A DNA stretch of 64,000 bases from Balneola sp. (GTDB taxonomy: Bacteria; Bacteroidota; Rhodothermia; Balneolales; Balneolaceae): assembly GCA_017640785.1 (NCBI GenBank), contig JAEPPZ010000012.1, positions 42,811-106,810 of the forward strand. The letters run 5' to 3'. The notes below the pieces were generated by a model, which made no database searches, was not told where the DNA came from, and saw only the letters and a program-made list of their open reading frames with translations. Position 1 is the stretch's first letter, and each line of letters begins with the position of its first letter. Of the stretch, positions 17,062 through 26,218 are shown one piece after another. A program made the position numbers and the translations under genes.

Positions 17062-17443
17062 AAGGCTGAACATCCGGTTCAATGAATAATTCCCGGGTAT
17101 TTTCAGCAGCGATAATATCATAGCTGTAATGAGAATTGATCAAAGTTTTCAGATCAGAAAGTAGTTGTGGATTTTTTTTGATGAATTCCTCGAAGCTACT
17201 CTCATCTTTCATAAAATGGTTTACAGCATAAACAGAAGCAGTAGTAATAGTCTCGTTGAATTTTTGATCATCTCCATGAAAGAAAGCAAATGCTGATATT
17301 TGTGAGCAACAATTCTTAATAGCAGCTTCTAATCCATTTAAATTGATTTGAAGCCATGCTAACCTGATATGCGCTTTATGAGTAAACAGCTCAGGATGTA
17401 ATGAGAGATTCCTAAATTGGGTTAGAAAAGTTGAATCAGTCAT
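17054..17443 (-). CDS. Conserved protein of unknown function
   Basis: A 129-residue, mostly helical protein. The FTHKAHIRLAWLQI segment and a later KFNETITTASVYAVNHF segment follow a recurring pattern in bacterial proteins (HxxHLRLAW ... HETIT) that I know only as uncharacterised; here the His of HETIT is Asn. Signal peptide and membrane segments are absent. It lies 41 bp after a lipoprotein gene on the same strand, and its 3' end overlaps rsmE by 8 bp. Confidence 0.65.
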   Translation of the reverse strand: MTDSTFLTQFRNLSLHPELFTHKAHIRLAWLQINLNGLEAAIKNCCSQISAFAFFHGDDQKFNETITTASVYAVNHFMKDESSFEEFIKKNPQLLSDLKTLINSHYSYDIIAAENTRELFIEPDVQPFI

Positions 17444-17484
17444 TGGTTCAGGATAAGTACTTCGAAAGAAACAAGATATTCGGG

Positions 17485-17976
17485 TTATTTCGTTTTCGTA
17501 ATTGTACTCTCATTTACTGTAACACCCACTACCTGGTAGCCATTTATCACATCTAAAAATTGATCTTCTCCCTTTACCCTGGCAGATTCAATAGCATGTA
17601 ATTTAGTGTCACAGTCAGTGATTACTGTTGAAAATCGCATATCTATAAAAACTCTTTGAGAGTCATTCAAGACAAGCTCATATCTGGGACTATCCACAGT
17701 ATCTATGCCTTCTTCAAAAAGAGCAACTAAATATTTATAAACCGGATCTTCTGTGAAAACAGATCCTACAGAACGACCGTCAAGCAACAGATTTATTTGC
17801 TGGGCATTATAAGTTTGATTCTGGATTAAGTTGTTTTCTTCGTCATCAAGTAACTCGATAAATGAAATCTCAACGTTGTTATCGAATGCAAGGCACTCAT
17901 CGGTCTCTGGAAAACAGGAAGAGAAAATAAATAAAAAAGAAACTAAAGGTAGAAGTCTTACAAGTCTTTGAAGCAT
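17485..17976 (-). CDS. Putative lipoprotein
   Basis: A 163-residue protein with a lipoprotein signal (LLPLVSFLFIFSSC, lipidated Cys at about 21), a Cys-containing FPETDEC segment and a beta-rich domain (SPRYELVLNDSQRVFIDMRF, YQVVGVTVNESTI). No family recognised. The paired cysteines (DEC and DCD) could form a periplasmic disulfide. Confidence 0.65.
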   Translation of the reverse strand: MLQRLVRLLPLVSFLFIFSSCFPETDECLAFDNNVEISFIELLDDEENNLIQNQTYNAQQINLLLDGRSVGSVFTEDPVYKYLVALFEEGIDTVDSPRYELVLNDSQRVFIDMRFSTVITDCDTKLHAIESARVKGEDQFLDVINGYQVVGVTVNESTITKTK

Positions 17977-18123
17977 TATTTGGGTTTTTTTATAACTGTT
18001 ACTTTAGAAGGTATAAGTTTAAAGACGACTTATTTTACATTCTTAAAACTTAAGCTTTATTTGTTTAAAATATCAGAACTAGTTCTGATAAAATTTATTT
18101 TGTACGAATATTGAAATTCGAAA

Positions 18124-18157
18124 TAAAAAAAGCCCTGTCTCTATAGAAACAGGGCTT
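18124..18157 (-). terminator. Rho-independent terminator of the Na/Pi cotransporter gene
   Basis: A 9-bp stem, AAGCCCTGT / ACAGGGCTT (18130-18138 with 18149-18157), is followed on the minus strand by TTTTTTTATTT. It lies about 20 bp beyond the stop codon of the 569-residue cotransporter. Confidence 0.9.
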
Positions 18158-18176
18158 AGAATTATTTCAAATTTTC

Positions 18177-19886
18177 TTACTTATCTTCAGGATCTTTATC
18201 TTTTTGTCCTGTTACAGCTTCACTTACATTGATGATGTGATCACCAATTTTTTCGCAAGCAAAGAACAGATCTTTATATACTGAATCGCTGTTGATGTTA
18301 TACATCTTAGTTTCGATTCTCTTAGTATGCTTCTTCTGAAGAGTTTTCTTTTGCTTGTTGATCCTGTTTTCTTGTTCATAAGCAGGTTCAATAGCAACAT
18401 TTTCGTAGTCTTCATTGAGGTTGGCGACCATTATCTCAAAAGCCTTATCGATCTCATCCAAAATGCTGAGTACTCCGGCTTTTTGTTCACTGTTAAAGAT
18501 AATATCACCTTCAAAGAATTTCTCAAGATCTCTGGACATCTGGAAAAAGATATCACCAATGGTTTCCAGATTATTGGAAATATTCAATAAGTGAGAAACT
18601 TTTCTGGTAGATTCATCACTTAAAGAGCCTTCAGATACTTTCATTAAGTAGGAAGCTAATTCATCATCAATACGATCGGTAATCTCTTCATACTTTTTGA
18701 TCTTTTTGAGCAACTTCTTTTGACGCTTAGGCTTCTCTGTTTCAATAAGTTCTCTCAGGAACTCTGACATGCGGCTTGTGATCTCACCAAATTTAGCAGT
18801 TTCTTTAGTTGCTTCTTCTAAAGAAAGTTCTGCTGTTTGCATCATTCCTGTACCAATATATTCCAAATGGAATTCTTCATCATCTTCACCTTTGGAAGGA
18901 ATCATTTTGATCACAGTATTAGCTATAAATCCTACAAAACCGATGAGAATTAAGGTATTCATAATGTTGAAGACCGTATGGAAAATAGAAAGGGCAATTG
19001 GTATAGACTCTGAATCATTGAAAGGTGATGCTCCATAATTTGAAGTCATGTAACTGTCAATAAAATCAAGCATGAATGGCATCAATAAGATGACCCAAAT
19101 TACACCAAATATGTTGAAAATAAAGTGCGCTGCTGCTGCTCGTTTGGCGTGTATGTTTGCCACTAATGCCGCAAGATTAGCAGTAATGGTTGTACCAATG
19201 TTTTCGCCCAGAACCATGGCGGCTGCCAGATCAAAGGGAATCCAGCCATTATTTGCCATAACCAGAGTTAAAGCCATTGCTGCACTTGAAGATTGTACAG
19301 TAACAGTTAGAATGGTTCCAATACCAACAAATAATAAGGTAGATAGAAATCCGAGATCAGTGTACTGAGCAAGAAACTCAAGAATTTCCGGATTTGCTTT
19401 AAGATCAGGTACGGATTCTTTCAGGTAAGACAGTCCAATGAATAACAGAGCGAAACCAATTAATACTTCTGCCCAGGATTTGGTTTTACTTTTGCTCATA
19501 AAAAGGAGAGGGAATCCAATTGCAATTATCGGAAGAGCATAGTTGGCAATTTTAACTTTAAAGCCAATGATGGAGATCAACCATGCCGTAATAGTGGTAC
19601 CAATGTTAGCACCCATTATCACACCAATAGATTCAACCAGCGCAAGCAAACCTGCATTAACGAAACTAACTACCAATACTGTTGTTGCAGAAGAGGATTG
19701 AACCAAGGCGGTTAATGCAAAACCGGTTAGAACACCCTTAAATCTGTTGGATGTCATTGAACGAAGGATTTGCCGCATTTTTGTACCGGCAACTTTTTGA
19801 ATTCCTTCGCTCATCACTTTCATTCCATAAATGAAAAAGCCAAGAGAACCCATCAGATTTAGAAACCCGAGAAAACCAAATTCCAT
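18177..19886 (-). CDS. Na+/phosphate cotransporter with C-terminal PhoU-like domain
   Basis: A 569-residue NptA/YjbB-type transporter. Two Na_Pi_cotrans repeats carry the QSSSA signatures (LVQSSSATTVLVV and TVQSSSAAMALTL) and the paired GxNIGTTIT motifs (GANIGTTITAWL, GENIGTTITANL). After about eight to ten membrane segments (to about 340) comes a soluble PhoU-like four-helix region (about 355-560), as in this family. Takes up phosphate with sodium at the inner membrane. Divergent from a phosphate-type porin gene across a 166-bp spacer, so both may respond to phosphate. Confidence 0.9.
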   Translation of the reverse strand: MEFGFLGFLNLMGSLGFFIYGMKVMSEGIQKVAGTKMRQILRSMTSNRFKGVLTGFALTALVQSSSATTVLVVSFVNAGLLALVESIGVIMGANIGTTITAWLISIIGFKVKIANYALPIIAIGFPLLFMSKSKTKSWAEVLIGFALLFIGLSYLKESVPDLKANPEILEFLAQYTDLGFLSTLLFVGIGTILTVTVQSSSAAMALTLVMANNGWIPFDLAAAMVLGENIGTTITANLAALVANIHAKRAAAAHFIFNIFGVIWVILLMPFMLDFIDSYMTSNYGASPFNDSESIPIALSIFHTVFNIMNTLILIGFVGFIANTVIKMIPSKGEDDEEFHLEYIGTGMMQTAELSLEEATKETAKFGEITSRMSEFLRELIETEKPKRQKKLLKKIKKYEEITDRIDDELASYLMKVSEGSLSDESTRKVSHLLNISNNLETIGDIFFQMSRDLEKFFEGDIIFNSEQKAGVLSILDEIDKAFEIMVANLNEDYENVAIEPAYEQENRINKQKKTLQKKHTKRIETKMYNINSDSVYKDLFFACEKIGDHIINVSEAVTGQKDKDPEDK

Positions 19887-20052
19887 AGTTATTTAATATG
19901 GTTAAAATTGAGCACCAAGTTAATCATTATAACCGAGGTTTTATGTTACCTCAATGTTAACTGTATATTAATTTATGGTAACGTGCTTTTAACTGTGCAT
20001 GCTTAATGGGTACCTTCGGTCGAATATTTTTACAATCACTTTAAATACTCAG

Positions 20053-21231
20053 ATGAAATTTTTTACTAAACTCCTGTTCTTATTGCTTGCTGTAATAGCA
20101 ATTCCTCAAAATAGTAATTCGCAAAATTTAGAGGTTAAAACTCTTGGAAAAGGGATAGTATTTACACCGGATGATAATTCCTACAGTGTAAAGCTTGGAA
20201 TGAGATTCCAAAGTTTATATTTGGGAGATTGGAATCTGGAAGATGATGTATATTTTGATGAGGCGTTAGTACGCCGAGCCCGGCTAAAACTGGATGGACA
20301 TATTTACTCCGAAAAATTTACATACAAGGTTCAGCTGGGTTTTAGTAACAGGGATACCAGGAATTCAAGTTCAGGCGGGATTCTCCAAAACAGTGGTACT
20401 TCAAATATAGTGTTGGATGGGGTTATCAAATACAATCCGGTTTCAGATTTTAAAATCTGGTTTGGGCAAACTGTTCTTCCGGGAAACAGAGAGCGTTTGA
20501 TCTCGTCACAAAAAGTTCAGTTTGTGGACAGAAGTTTATTGAACTCAAGCTTCAATTTAGACAGAGATGTTGGAGTTCAAGTCAGGAATACTTCAATGCT
20601 GGGTGAGATGGTAGTTCGACAAATGGGAGCCATTTCAATCGGTGAGGGTAGAGACATCACTACAAAAAATCCAGGTGGATACAGTTATACCGGTCGAGTT
20701 GAGTTTTTGCCATTCGGAAATTTTTCAGACAAAGGGGATTACTCGGGTCCCGACCTTGCAAAAGAAGATGAGTTAAAATTATCTGTTGGTTTAGCTTACG
20801 ACTTTAATGACGGAGCAGTAAGAAGCAGAGGGCATACCGGAGGGTTTGTTTACACCAGTGGAGGAGACTTAGTGAAAAATGATCTGCACACATTTCTAGC
20901 AGATGCTATGCTGAAATATCAGGGATTGTCTGTACACGGAGAATTTGCTAACAGAGATGCCGATAATGATAACGGTTTTGGAACCGGAACTGCGTACATG
21001 GGATCGTTAGGTTACGTTTTTGGTAAAGATTTTGGAATTTCGGGGCGATACGCAACGCTTTCTAAAAGCGGAAATTTTTCTTCGTTGACGGAACATTCAG
21101 AATATACCTTGGCAGTTTCTAAATATTTATCAGGACATAATTTAAAATTTCAGGCAAGTGCGGGTTTATTGGATTATGTCTCCAGAGATGACCTAATGAG
21201 GTTCCAAGTTCATATGGAGATCGCTTTTTAA
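20053..21231 (+). CDS. OprP/OprO-type porin
   Basis: About 392 residues from the ATG at 20053, which begins a clean signal peptide (MKFFTKLLFLLLAVIAIP to NSNSQ). An in-frame ATG at 19999 adds 18 residues ahead of it and is unlikely. The mature protein has the phosphate-selective porin layout: YSVKLGMRFQSLYLGDW, ALVRRARLKLDGHIYSEKFT, IWFGQTVLPGNRERL, DRSLLNSSFNLDRDVGVQ, and alternating strands ending MRFQVHMEIAF with terminal Phe. Forms an outer-membrane channel; phosphate preference is inferred from family and the divergent Na/Pi cotransporter. Confidence 0.85.
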   Translation: MKFFTKLLFLLLAVIAIPQNSNSQNLEVKTLGKGIVFTPDDNSYSVKLGMRFQSLYLGDWNLEDDVYFDEALVRRARLKLDGHIYSEKFTYKVQLGFSNRDTRNSSSGGILQNSGTSNIVLDGVIKYNPVSDFKIWFGQTVLPGNRERLISSQKVQFVDRSLLNSSFNLDRDVGVQVRNTSMLGEMVVRQMGAISIGEGRDITTKNPGGYSYTGRVEFLPFGNFSDKGDYSGPDLAKEDELKLSVGLAYDFNDGAVRSRGHTGGFVYTSGGDLVKNDLHTFLADAMLKYQGLSVHGEFANRDADNDNGFGTGTAYMGSLGYVFGKDFGISGRYATLSKSGNFSSLTEHSEYTLAVSKYLSGHNLKFQASAGLLDYVSRDDLMRFQVHMEIAF

Positions 21232-21803
21232 AATATTGGATGTTTCAGGGCTGATACTCCTTTTTAAACACTTCGGTTTGATGTTTTAATATGTCGCCTG
21301 TCCCTTTGCTCTGTATTAGAAACGGACCTCCCCAATTCATAAACAAATTCTTTGGTTCTGAGTAGTTCGCCCCTCCTTGGATAAGGAGGGGAATTCCCGA
21401 GTTGATTCTAATTTTTATCAACGAGTCCTCCTCCTGTTGTAGGAGGAGAAAGAGGAGGTCTTTATTTAAGTATTGTGAGCACATTTACTTGATATGTGTA
21501 TTTTTGTACCGCTACTGAGCTACCTCAGCACAGGCGCCAGTACCAAAAACTCCCGACAAGAATTATTGGCGCGAACTCCGAAATCTCGTTTCTACCTCAG
21601 TAACCAAAATCCGTCAGCCGTGCAGAGCCCGACAGACGGAGAAGTAGCTATCCATCATTTCGCTGAAAGCGGGGTGATGGAGTTGGTGGAAATAATTCTA
21701 ATGGTAGATATATTTGGAAGCTTTTTCTGAAATACTGAGGTTTATTAGAAACGGGACAATTGTTGTAAGCGAATTATCTAACATCTAATAGGATGACGCA
21801 GTT
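21232..21803. other. 572-bp repeat-rich gap without a credible gene
   Basis: Both strands have short open frames, but none has recognisable protein features. The stretch holds two GC-rich palindromes (21370-21391, 21428-21448), a TATTAGAAACGG motif near both ends (around 21314 and 21742), and complementary CCGTC/GACGG arms around 21610-21641. It looks like an accumulation of small repeat elements. Confidence 0.6.
21370..21448. repeat. Pair of CCTCC/GGAGG palindromes
   Basis: CCCCTCCTT-GGAT-AAGGAGGGG (21370-21391, 9-bp stem) and CTCCTCCT-GTTGT-AGGAGGAG (21428-21448, 8-bp stem) lie 36 bases apart. The CCCCTCC..GGAGGGG form is a typical dispersed intergenic palindrome. Neither has a T-run, so they are poor terminator candidates. 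Confidence 0.7.
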
Positions 21804-22937
21804 TCAAACAAGTTTCAACAAATACCCAAGTACAGCTCCGCCGGCTACGATCCACATAGCGTTTAGTTTTTTAGGGCCGAAGGTAAAGAAAGCTCCAAGT
21901 AAACCAATCACTATTGCTCGCCAGTCAGTGAGAGTATCTTGTCCCATTACAAACAATACTGCAACCATTACGGCAACCGCTGCCACATTTACTGAGTCTA
22001 GAAAGAAACCAAGAGTTTTGGAGTTTCTCATTTTTGGGATGAGAGGATTTAAGATCCAGACAAAGAGAAAGGAAGGAAGAAAAATCCCAACAGAAGCTGC
22101 TATAGCCCCCTGCCAGCCGGCCAGTTGATATCCGATAAAAGTAGCTGTGGAAAGAACAGGCCCGGGAGTAAATTGTCCAACAGCTATCGCATCAATTAAT
22201 TCAGGACGAGTCAACCATCCACTCATAACCAGTTCAGCATCCAAATAAGCAAACAGAACATAACCACTTCCATAAAGAATGGATCCGACTTTTAAGAAAC
22301 TCCAGAATACATTTAAAGCTGTAATCTTTGACACAGTTGCTGAACCAGCCTGAAGAAAAAGAAAGGGTAGTATGGATTTTGGGGATGCATCAAACTTTGA
22401 TTTGGTTGTGAAATATAAAGTTCCAACTACTCCGGCGGTCAACAAAGCAATGATCTCATTCACACCTAATAAACTGGCAATTAAAACGATTGCCCCTAAA
22501 ACACCCAGTTCCCATCCTTTAAGAGCTTTTTTCCCAAGCTTAACAACAGCAGCAGCAATGATAGCTAATACAGCAGGTTTAATACCAAAGATGAATGGTT
22601 CCACTTCCGGAAGTTGACCATATTCAACATATAAGAAACCAAGAATTCCTGTAATTACTACAGCAGGAAATATGAAACTAATTCCTGCAACAAATAAACC
22701 GGGAACGCCACCACGTTCATGACCGCAGTGCATAGTCATTTCAGTGGAATTTGGTCCGGGAATGAGATTAGTCGCACCGATGAGATCAAGAAAATGTTGT
22801 TGTGACATCCACTTTCTCTTTTCGATAACTTCTTTTTCCATCATGGCGATATGTGCTGCGGGACCACCAAATGCAATGCATCCTAATTTGAAGAAGAGTT
22901 TTGCTATTTCAGAGAGAGTTCCTTTTTCCTGTGTCAT
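21804..22937 (-). CDS. chrA: Chromate efflux transporter (CHR family, two-domain)
   Basis: A 377-residue inner-membrane protein with two homologous CHR halves. The first has FFKLGCIAFGGPAAHIAMME, LIGATNLIPGPNSTEM and GHERGGVPGLFVAG. The second has FLKVGSILYGSGYVLFAYL, AIAVGQFTPGPVLST and GWQGAIAASVGIFLPSF. The FGGP and PGP signatures and the roughly 10-12 membrane segments fit long-chain ChrA. Likely exports chromate or a related oxyanion. No regulator is adjacent. Confidence 0.9.
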   Translation of the reverse strand: MTQEKGTLSEIAKLFFKLGCIAFGGPAAHIAMMEKEVIEKRKWMSQQHFLDLIGATNLIPGPNSTEMTMHCGHERGGVPGLFVAGISFIFPAVVITGILGFLYVEYGQLPEVEPFIFGIKPAVLAIIAAAVVKLGKKALKGWELGVLGAIVLIASLLGVNEIIALLTAGVVGTLYFTTKSKFDASPKSILPFLFLQAGSATVSKITALNVFWSFLKVGSILYGSGYVLFAYLDAELVMSGWLTRPELIDAIAVGQFTPGPVLSTATFIGYQLAGWQGAIAASVGIFLPSFLFVWILNPLIPKMRNSKTLGFFLDSVNVAAVAVMVAVLFVMGQDTLTDWRAIVIGLLGAFFTFGPKKLNAMWIVAGGAVLGYLLKLV

Positions 22938-22987
22938 GTGTAGGTTTAATTTTTACTGCTGGTAATCGAAAATAAAAGTTATTTCGT

Positions 22988-24145
22988 TCAATTCAGTTTA
23001 AATAAATTATTACCGATGGCTTTGAAGAAGGGCAGATACGGCACACTGCTCATAATTTTCAGGTCCTGAACAAAATTCGAGTCTTCAGAGAGAAAGCTTA
23101 ACACGGCATCAAATCTGTTTTTTTTGAAAAGGTCACGGAAAATAGTCAGACTGTCTTCCGTGGAATTGGTTAAAATGTGAAGTAAAAGAAGATCATAATA
23201 ACGGTATCGAAATTTGGATTGAGGAGGAAGCAGAGGATTCCCACTTGTAATAATAGAATCAGCGAGTTGTTTTGTGTATTCCTGAGTTCTCAGAAATGTA
23301 TAGCCGGTACTTGGTTTAGTTAGGCCTCCCATGGTACCCATATTGATGATGTTGTTCTCATATGTGGGTTGGTAGTCCAGATCTTGCATTGGAATTTCAC
23401 CATATTCCGTTCTTTTAACTTGGTATTCTGATACATGGAGACCGTATTTTTTATCCATGTAATTCTGAATTTTTTCTTCATACACTTCCTTGTCCAAGGT
23501 GGAATTCGAAAAAACGGTGAATTCCAAAAGAGCTTTATTATGGCTGAAAGGTAGCACATACATGAAAGCAACGCCTTCTTTAAAAGCAGGATCAAAATCC
23601 ATGAGAGTGAAAGTAGCAGGGTCAAAAACAGAATGTTCAGTATCAATTTCAAAGCCTAAAAAATGTTGAATCAATGGATATTTAGGTTTCTGCCAGTTAG
23701 GCCTGAACACGCTTTGAAAAATATGATCGGCAATATATGTATCGCCGTTTTTTGTAAGTAATACCGCTTTACTTGAATTTGAAGAAACACTTAAAATATT
23801 TTCTTCGAGCAAAGTGAAATTAGATCGATTTCTAAGTTCGGTAAGCACCAGCTCTTTAAAATCATTACTTCTTATTGCATGATAGGAGTAATCTTTCAGG
23901 TACAGGAAGGCATTCATATCCAGAGCAGAAAAAAATGCTTTATTCCAGGTTCTGTATATGATTTCTTTAAAAGGAGGAATATCTTTTGTCCAGAAACACC
24001 AGGTTTTTTCATTGATTGGCGCGAAGGTGGAATCAACGACCAAAACTTTTCCTTTATAGCCACCTTTTGCTAAATACCAAGCAAGACTCAAACCTGACAT
24101 CCCCCCACCGGCGATTATAAGATCGTATTTAGCGTCAACTTTCAA
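22988..24145 (-). CDS. crtY: Lycopene beta-cyclase
   Basis: A 385-residue flavoprotein that cyclises lycopene ends to beta-carotene rings. FAD-binding N-terminus DLIIAGGGMSGLSLAWYL, then NEKTWCFWTKD, FLGFEIDTEHSVFDPATFTLMD split across the centre, FMYVLPFSHNKALLEFTVF, YGEIPM and MGTMGGLTKPSTGYTFLRTQ, all characteristic of bacterial CrtY. The start is TTG at 24145, inside the end of the nitrilase gene (11-bp overlap); no ATG precedes the FAD motif. No other carotenoid genes are in the window, so the rest of the pathway lies elsewhere. Implies a pigmented cell. Confidence 0.92.
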   Translation of the reverse strand: MKVDAKYDLIIAGGGMSGLSLAWYLAKGGYKGKVLVVDSTFAPINEKTWCFWTKDIPPFKEIIYRTWNKAFFSALDMNAFLYLKDYSYHAIRSNDFKELVLTELRNRSNFTLLEENILSVSSNSSKAVLLTKNGDTYIADHIFQSVFRPNWQKPKYPLIQHFLGFEIDTEHSVFDPATFTLMDFDPAFKEGVAFMYVLPFSHNKALLEFTVFSNSTLDKEVYEEKIQNYMDKKYGLHVSEYQVKRTEYGEIPMQDLDYQPTYENNIINMGTMGGLTKPSTGYTFLRTQEYTKQLADSIITSGNPLLPPQSKFRYRYYDLLLLHILTNSTEDSLTIFRDLFKKNRFDAVLSFLSEDSNFVQDLKIMSSVPYLPFFKAIGNNLFKLN

Positions 24146-25148
24146 AATCGTCCCCGAACTTTACATTTTGTTGATCTTTGGTATTTACCTGAAGTTGGAA
24201 AACATCTGGTCTGGAGTAGTGTCCATTGGTATCTATAAACAGATTTCCTTCACTTAATATAGAAAGATCCAGATCAGCATAAATGATTGTGTTTTCATTT
24301 TGAACAGGCTCGACTAAATATTCTGAATTTGGTTTAATAACTGAACTCCCTCCACGTAATAATAAAGTATCATCATCTTTAGGGATCGATCGTATCATCT
24401 CCAAAGCAGGATTATCTTTATCAGAAACTGAAATAATCCCATCAATCATTTGCTGTTTGGTGAGTATACATCCGGCAGCGATCACATAACACTGTCCTTC
24501 AAATGCATACTGTCTGCTTGCGATTTGGTGCAGATCTTTCACCATTGGCCATTGCGCAATATGAATATCTTCTCCGTTTTGATGAACGGCAGCTCTGGCC
24601 AAAGGCATCCAGTGTTCCCAGCAAATAAGCCCGGTGATCTTTGCATTTTGATGATCAATAGTGGGAAGTGTGCTTCCATCACCCATTCCCCAAACTAAGC
24701 GTTCGGTATAAGTGGGCATTAGTTTTCGGTGAAGATCAAAGGTTCCATCTGGTTTAAAATAAAAAATGGTATTGTATAACGTTCTTCCAACCCGTTCATT
24801 TGCTCCCATCACCAACAAACAATTATTTTTTACAGCAGAGTCAGAAAGAACTTTAAAATATTCATCCTTAATTTCGATGGAATTTTCGAACAACAATCGG
24901 AACAGGGCTTTGGCTGAAGGATGATCCCAGATTCCCGCTTCGGGTGCATAATCTAACCAAACAGGATAACCCGGAAGCCATGTTTCAGGAAATACGATCA
25001 TATGAACGTCTTTAGAAGCAGCTTCAGAAATATACTGAGTAGCCAGCTCAACACTTTTACTGAGATTTAAATATACAGGAGGGTGTTGAACAACGGCAAT
25101 TTTATACGGATTATCCACGGTGAATAAATAAGCATTATAGAAGGACAT
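24135..25148 (-). CDS. Nitrilase
   Basis: A C-N hydrolase of about 337 residues from the ATG at 25148. Upstream codons remain open to 25250 but run antisense into the threonine aldolase, so they are rejected. The Glu-Lys-Cys triad is visible: Glu in IVFPETWLPGYPVW, Lys in LHRKLMPTYTERLVWG and Cys in GLICWEHWMPLAR. The CWExxxPL signature marks a true nitrilase (nitrile to carboxylate plus ammonia) rather than an amidase. The substrate is not predictable. It overlaps crtY by 11 bp, and its start is only 37 bp from that of the divergent threonine aldolase gene. Confidence 0.88.
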   Translation of the reverse strand: MSFYNAYLFTVDNPYKIAVVQHPPVYLNLSKSVELATQYISEAASKDVHMIVFPETWLPGYPVWLDYAPEAGIWDHPSAKALFRLLFENSIEIKDEYFKVLSDSAVKNNCLLVMGANERVGRTLYNTIFYFKPDGTFDLHRKLMPTYTERLVWGMGDGSTLPTIDHQNAKITGLICWEHWMPLARAAVHQNGEDIHIAQWPMVKDLHQIASRQYAFEGQCYVIAAGCILTKQQMIDGIISVSDKDNPALEMIRSIPKDDDTLLLRGGSSVIKPNSEYLVEPVQNENTIIYADLDLSILSEGNLFIDTNGHYSRPDVFQLQVNTKDQQNVKFGDDFES

Positions 25149-25185
25149 CAAAGTATCCCAAGCAAACCAAAAAGTAAAAGAGAAA

Positions 25186-26205
25186 ATGATCGATTTACGA
25201 AGTGATACAGTTACCAAGCCGACTCCAGAAATGTTGGATTTTATGACCAAAGCCGAAGTAGGGGATGACGTATTTGCGGAAGACCCAACGGTAACTGCAT
25301 TTGAGCAAAAAGTATCTGCAATGTTTGGGATGGAGGCTGGCTTGTTTGTCCCTAGTGGAACGATGAGTAATCAACTGGGGGTAAAAGTTTTAACTAATCC
25401 GGGAGATGAAATTCTGATAGATCATAAAGGCCATATTTTTAATTATGAAACTGGAGGAGCCGGGTTTTTGTCCGGGGTTCAGATCAGTACTATTCAGGGC
25501 AAAAAAGGAAAGCTTAGCCCGGAGGATATTAAAAATTCTGTGCGTGGAGGCTTTGACTGGGAACCCAGAACATCAGTGTTATGTCTGGAGAATACGACCA
25601 ACAAGGGTGGGGGAGTTTGTTATTCAAAAGATGAATTAAGCTCTTTAAAATCATTTGCAGATAAGAACAATTTGAAGGTTCATTTGGATGGGGCTAGAAT
25701 CTGGAATGCAATGGTTCACACAGGCATTGAACCAACTTTCTTCGGAGAGATCGCCGATACCATTTCCGTTTGTTTTAGTAAGGGATTAGGTGCTCCGGTG
25801 GGATCCATGCTGTTATCTTCCAAAGAAAATATTACTAAAGCTCGGCGTTTCCGCAAAATGTGGGGAGGAGGTATGCGTCAAGTTGGGTTGTTGGCTGCAG
25901 CTGCTGATTTTGCTTTGGATAATAACTTTTCAAATTTAAAAAAAGATCATGAACGCGCTAAGCAACTAGCTGAAGCTGTTGATGGTTGTTCGAAACTATC
26001 TATTGATCTGAACAGCGTTGAAACTAACATCGTGATCTTTGATGTCAAGAATGAATCAGCGGTAGAAGCTTTAGCCAGATTAGAGGAAAAAGGAGTTCGG
26101 ATGGTTCCTTTTGGTCCAAATACGATCAGAGCTACTTTCCATTATCAGATCGGGGATGCTGAGTTACAGAAAGTAGTTGATTCAGTGAAAGAATTATTCG
26201 ACTAA
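25186..26205 (+). CDS. ltaE: Low-specificity L-threonine aldolase
   Basis: A 339-residue PLP enzyme of fold type I that splits L-threonine/allo-threonine into glycine and acetaldehyde. IDLRSDTVTKPTPEML at the N-terminus, EVGDDVFAEDPTV, FVPSGTMSNQL, VHLDGARIWNA (PLP Asp) and SVCFSKGLGAPVGSML (PLP Lys) are the complete family signature. The length is normal. The start follows the divergent nitrilase start by 37 bp, so promoters must overlap. Converges on a small basic-protein gene. Confidence 0.92.
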   Translation: MIDLRSDTVTKPTPEMLDFMTKAEVGDDVFAEDPTVTAFEQKVSAMFGMEAGLFVPSGTMSNQLGVKVLTNPGDEILIDHKGHIFNYETGGAGFLSGVQISTIQGKKGKLSPEDIKNSVRGGFDWEPRTSVLCLENTTNKGGGVCYSKDELSSLKSFADKNNLKVHLDGARIWNAMVHTGIEPTFFGEIADTISVCFSKGLGAPVGSMLLSSKENITKARRFRKMWGGGMRQVGLLAAAADFALDNNFSNLKKDHERAKQLAEAVDGCSKLSIDLNSVETNIVIFDVKNESAVEALARLEEKGVRMVPFGPNTIRATFHYQIGDAELQKVVDSVKELFD

Positions 26206-26218
26206 TTGCCTTTCTAAA

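Noticed and set aside
21500..21560. tRNA-like segment (GAGGTAGCTCAGTAG on the minus strand)
   Set aside because: Only the D-loop side resembles a tRNA; no anticodon arm, T arm or acceptor partner follows.
21245..21730. Short frames on both strands of the gap before chrA
   Set aside because: They run through repeat hairpins and have no recognisable motifs or conserved-looking composition.
25149..25250. N-terminal extension of the nitrilase
   Set aside because: The extra codons run antisense into the threonine aldolase coding start and the translated segment does not look like a nitrilase N-terminus.
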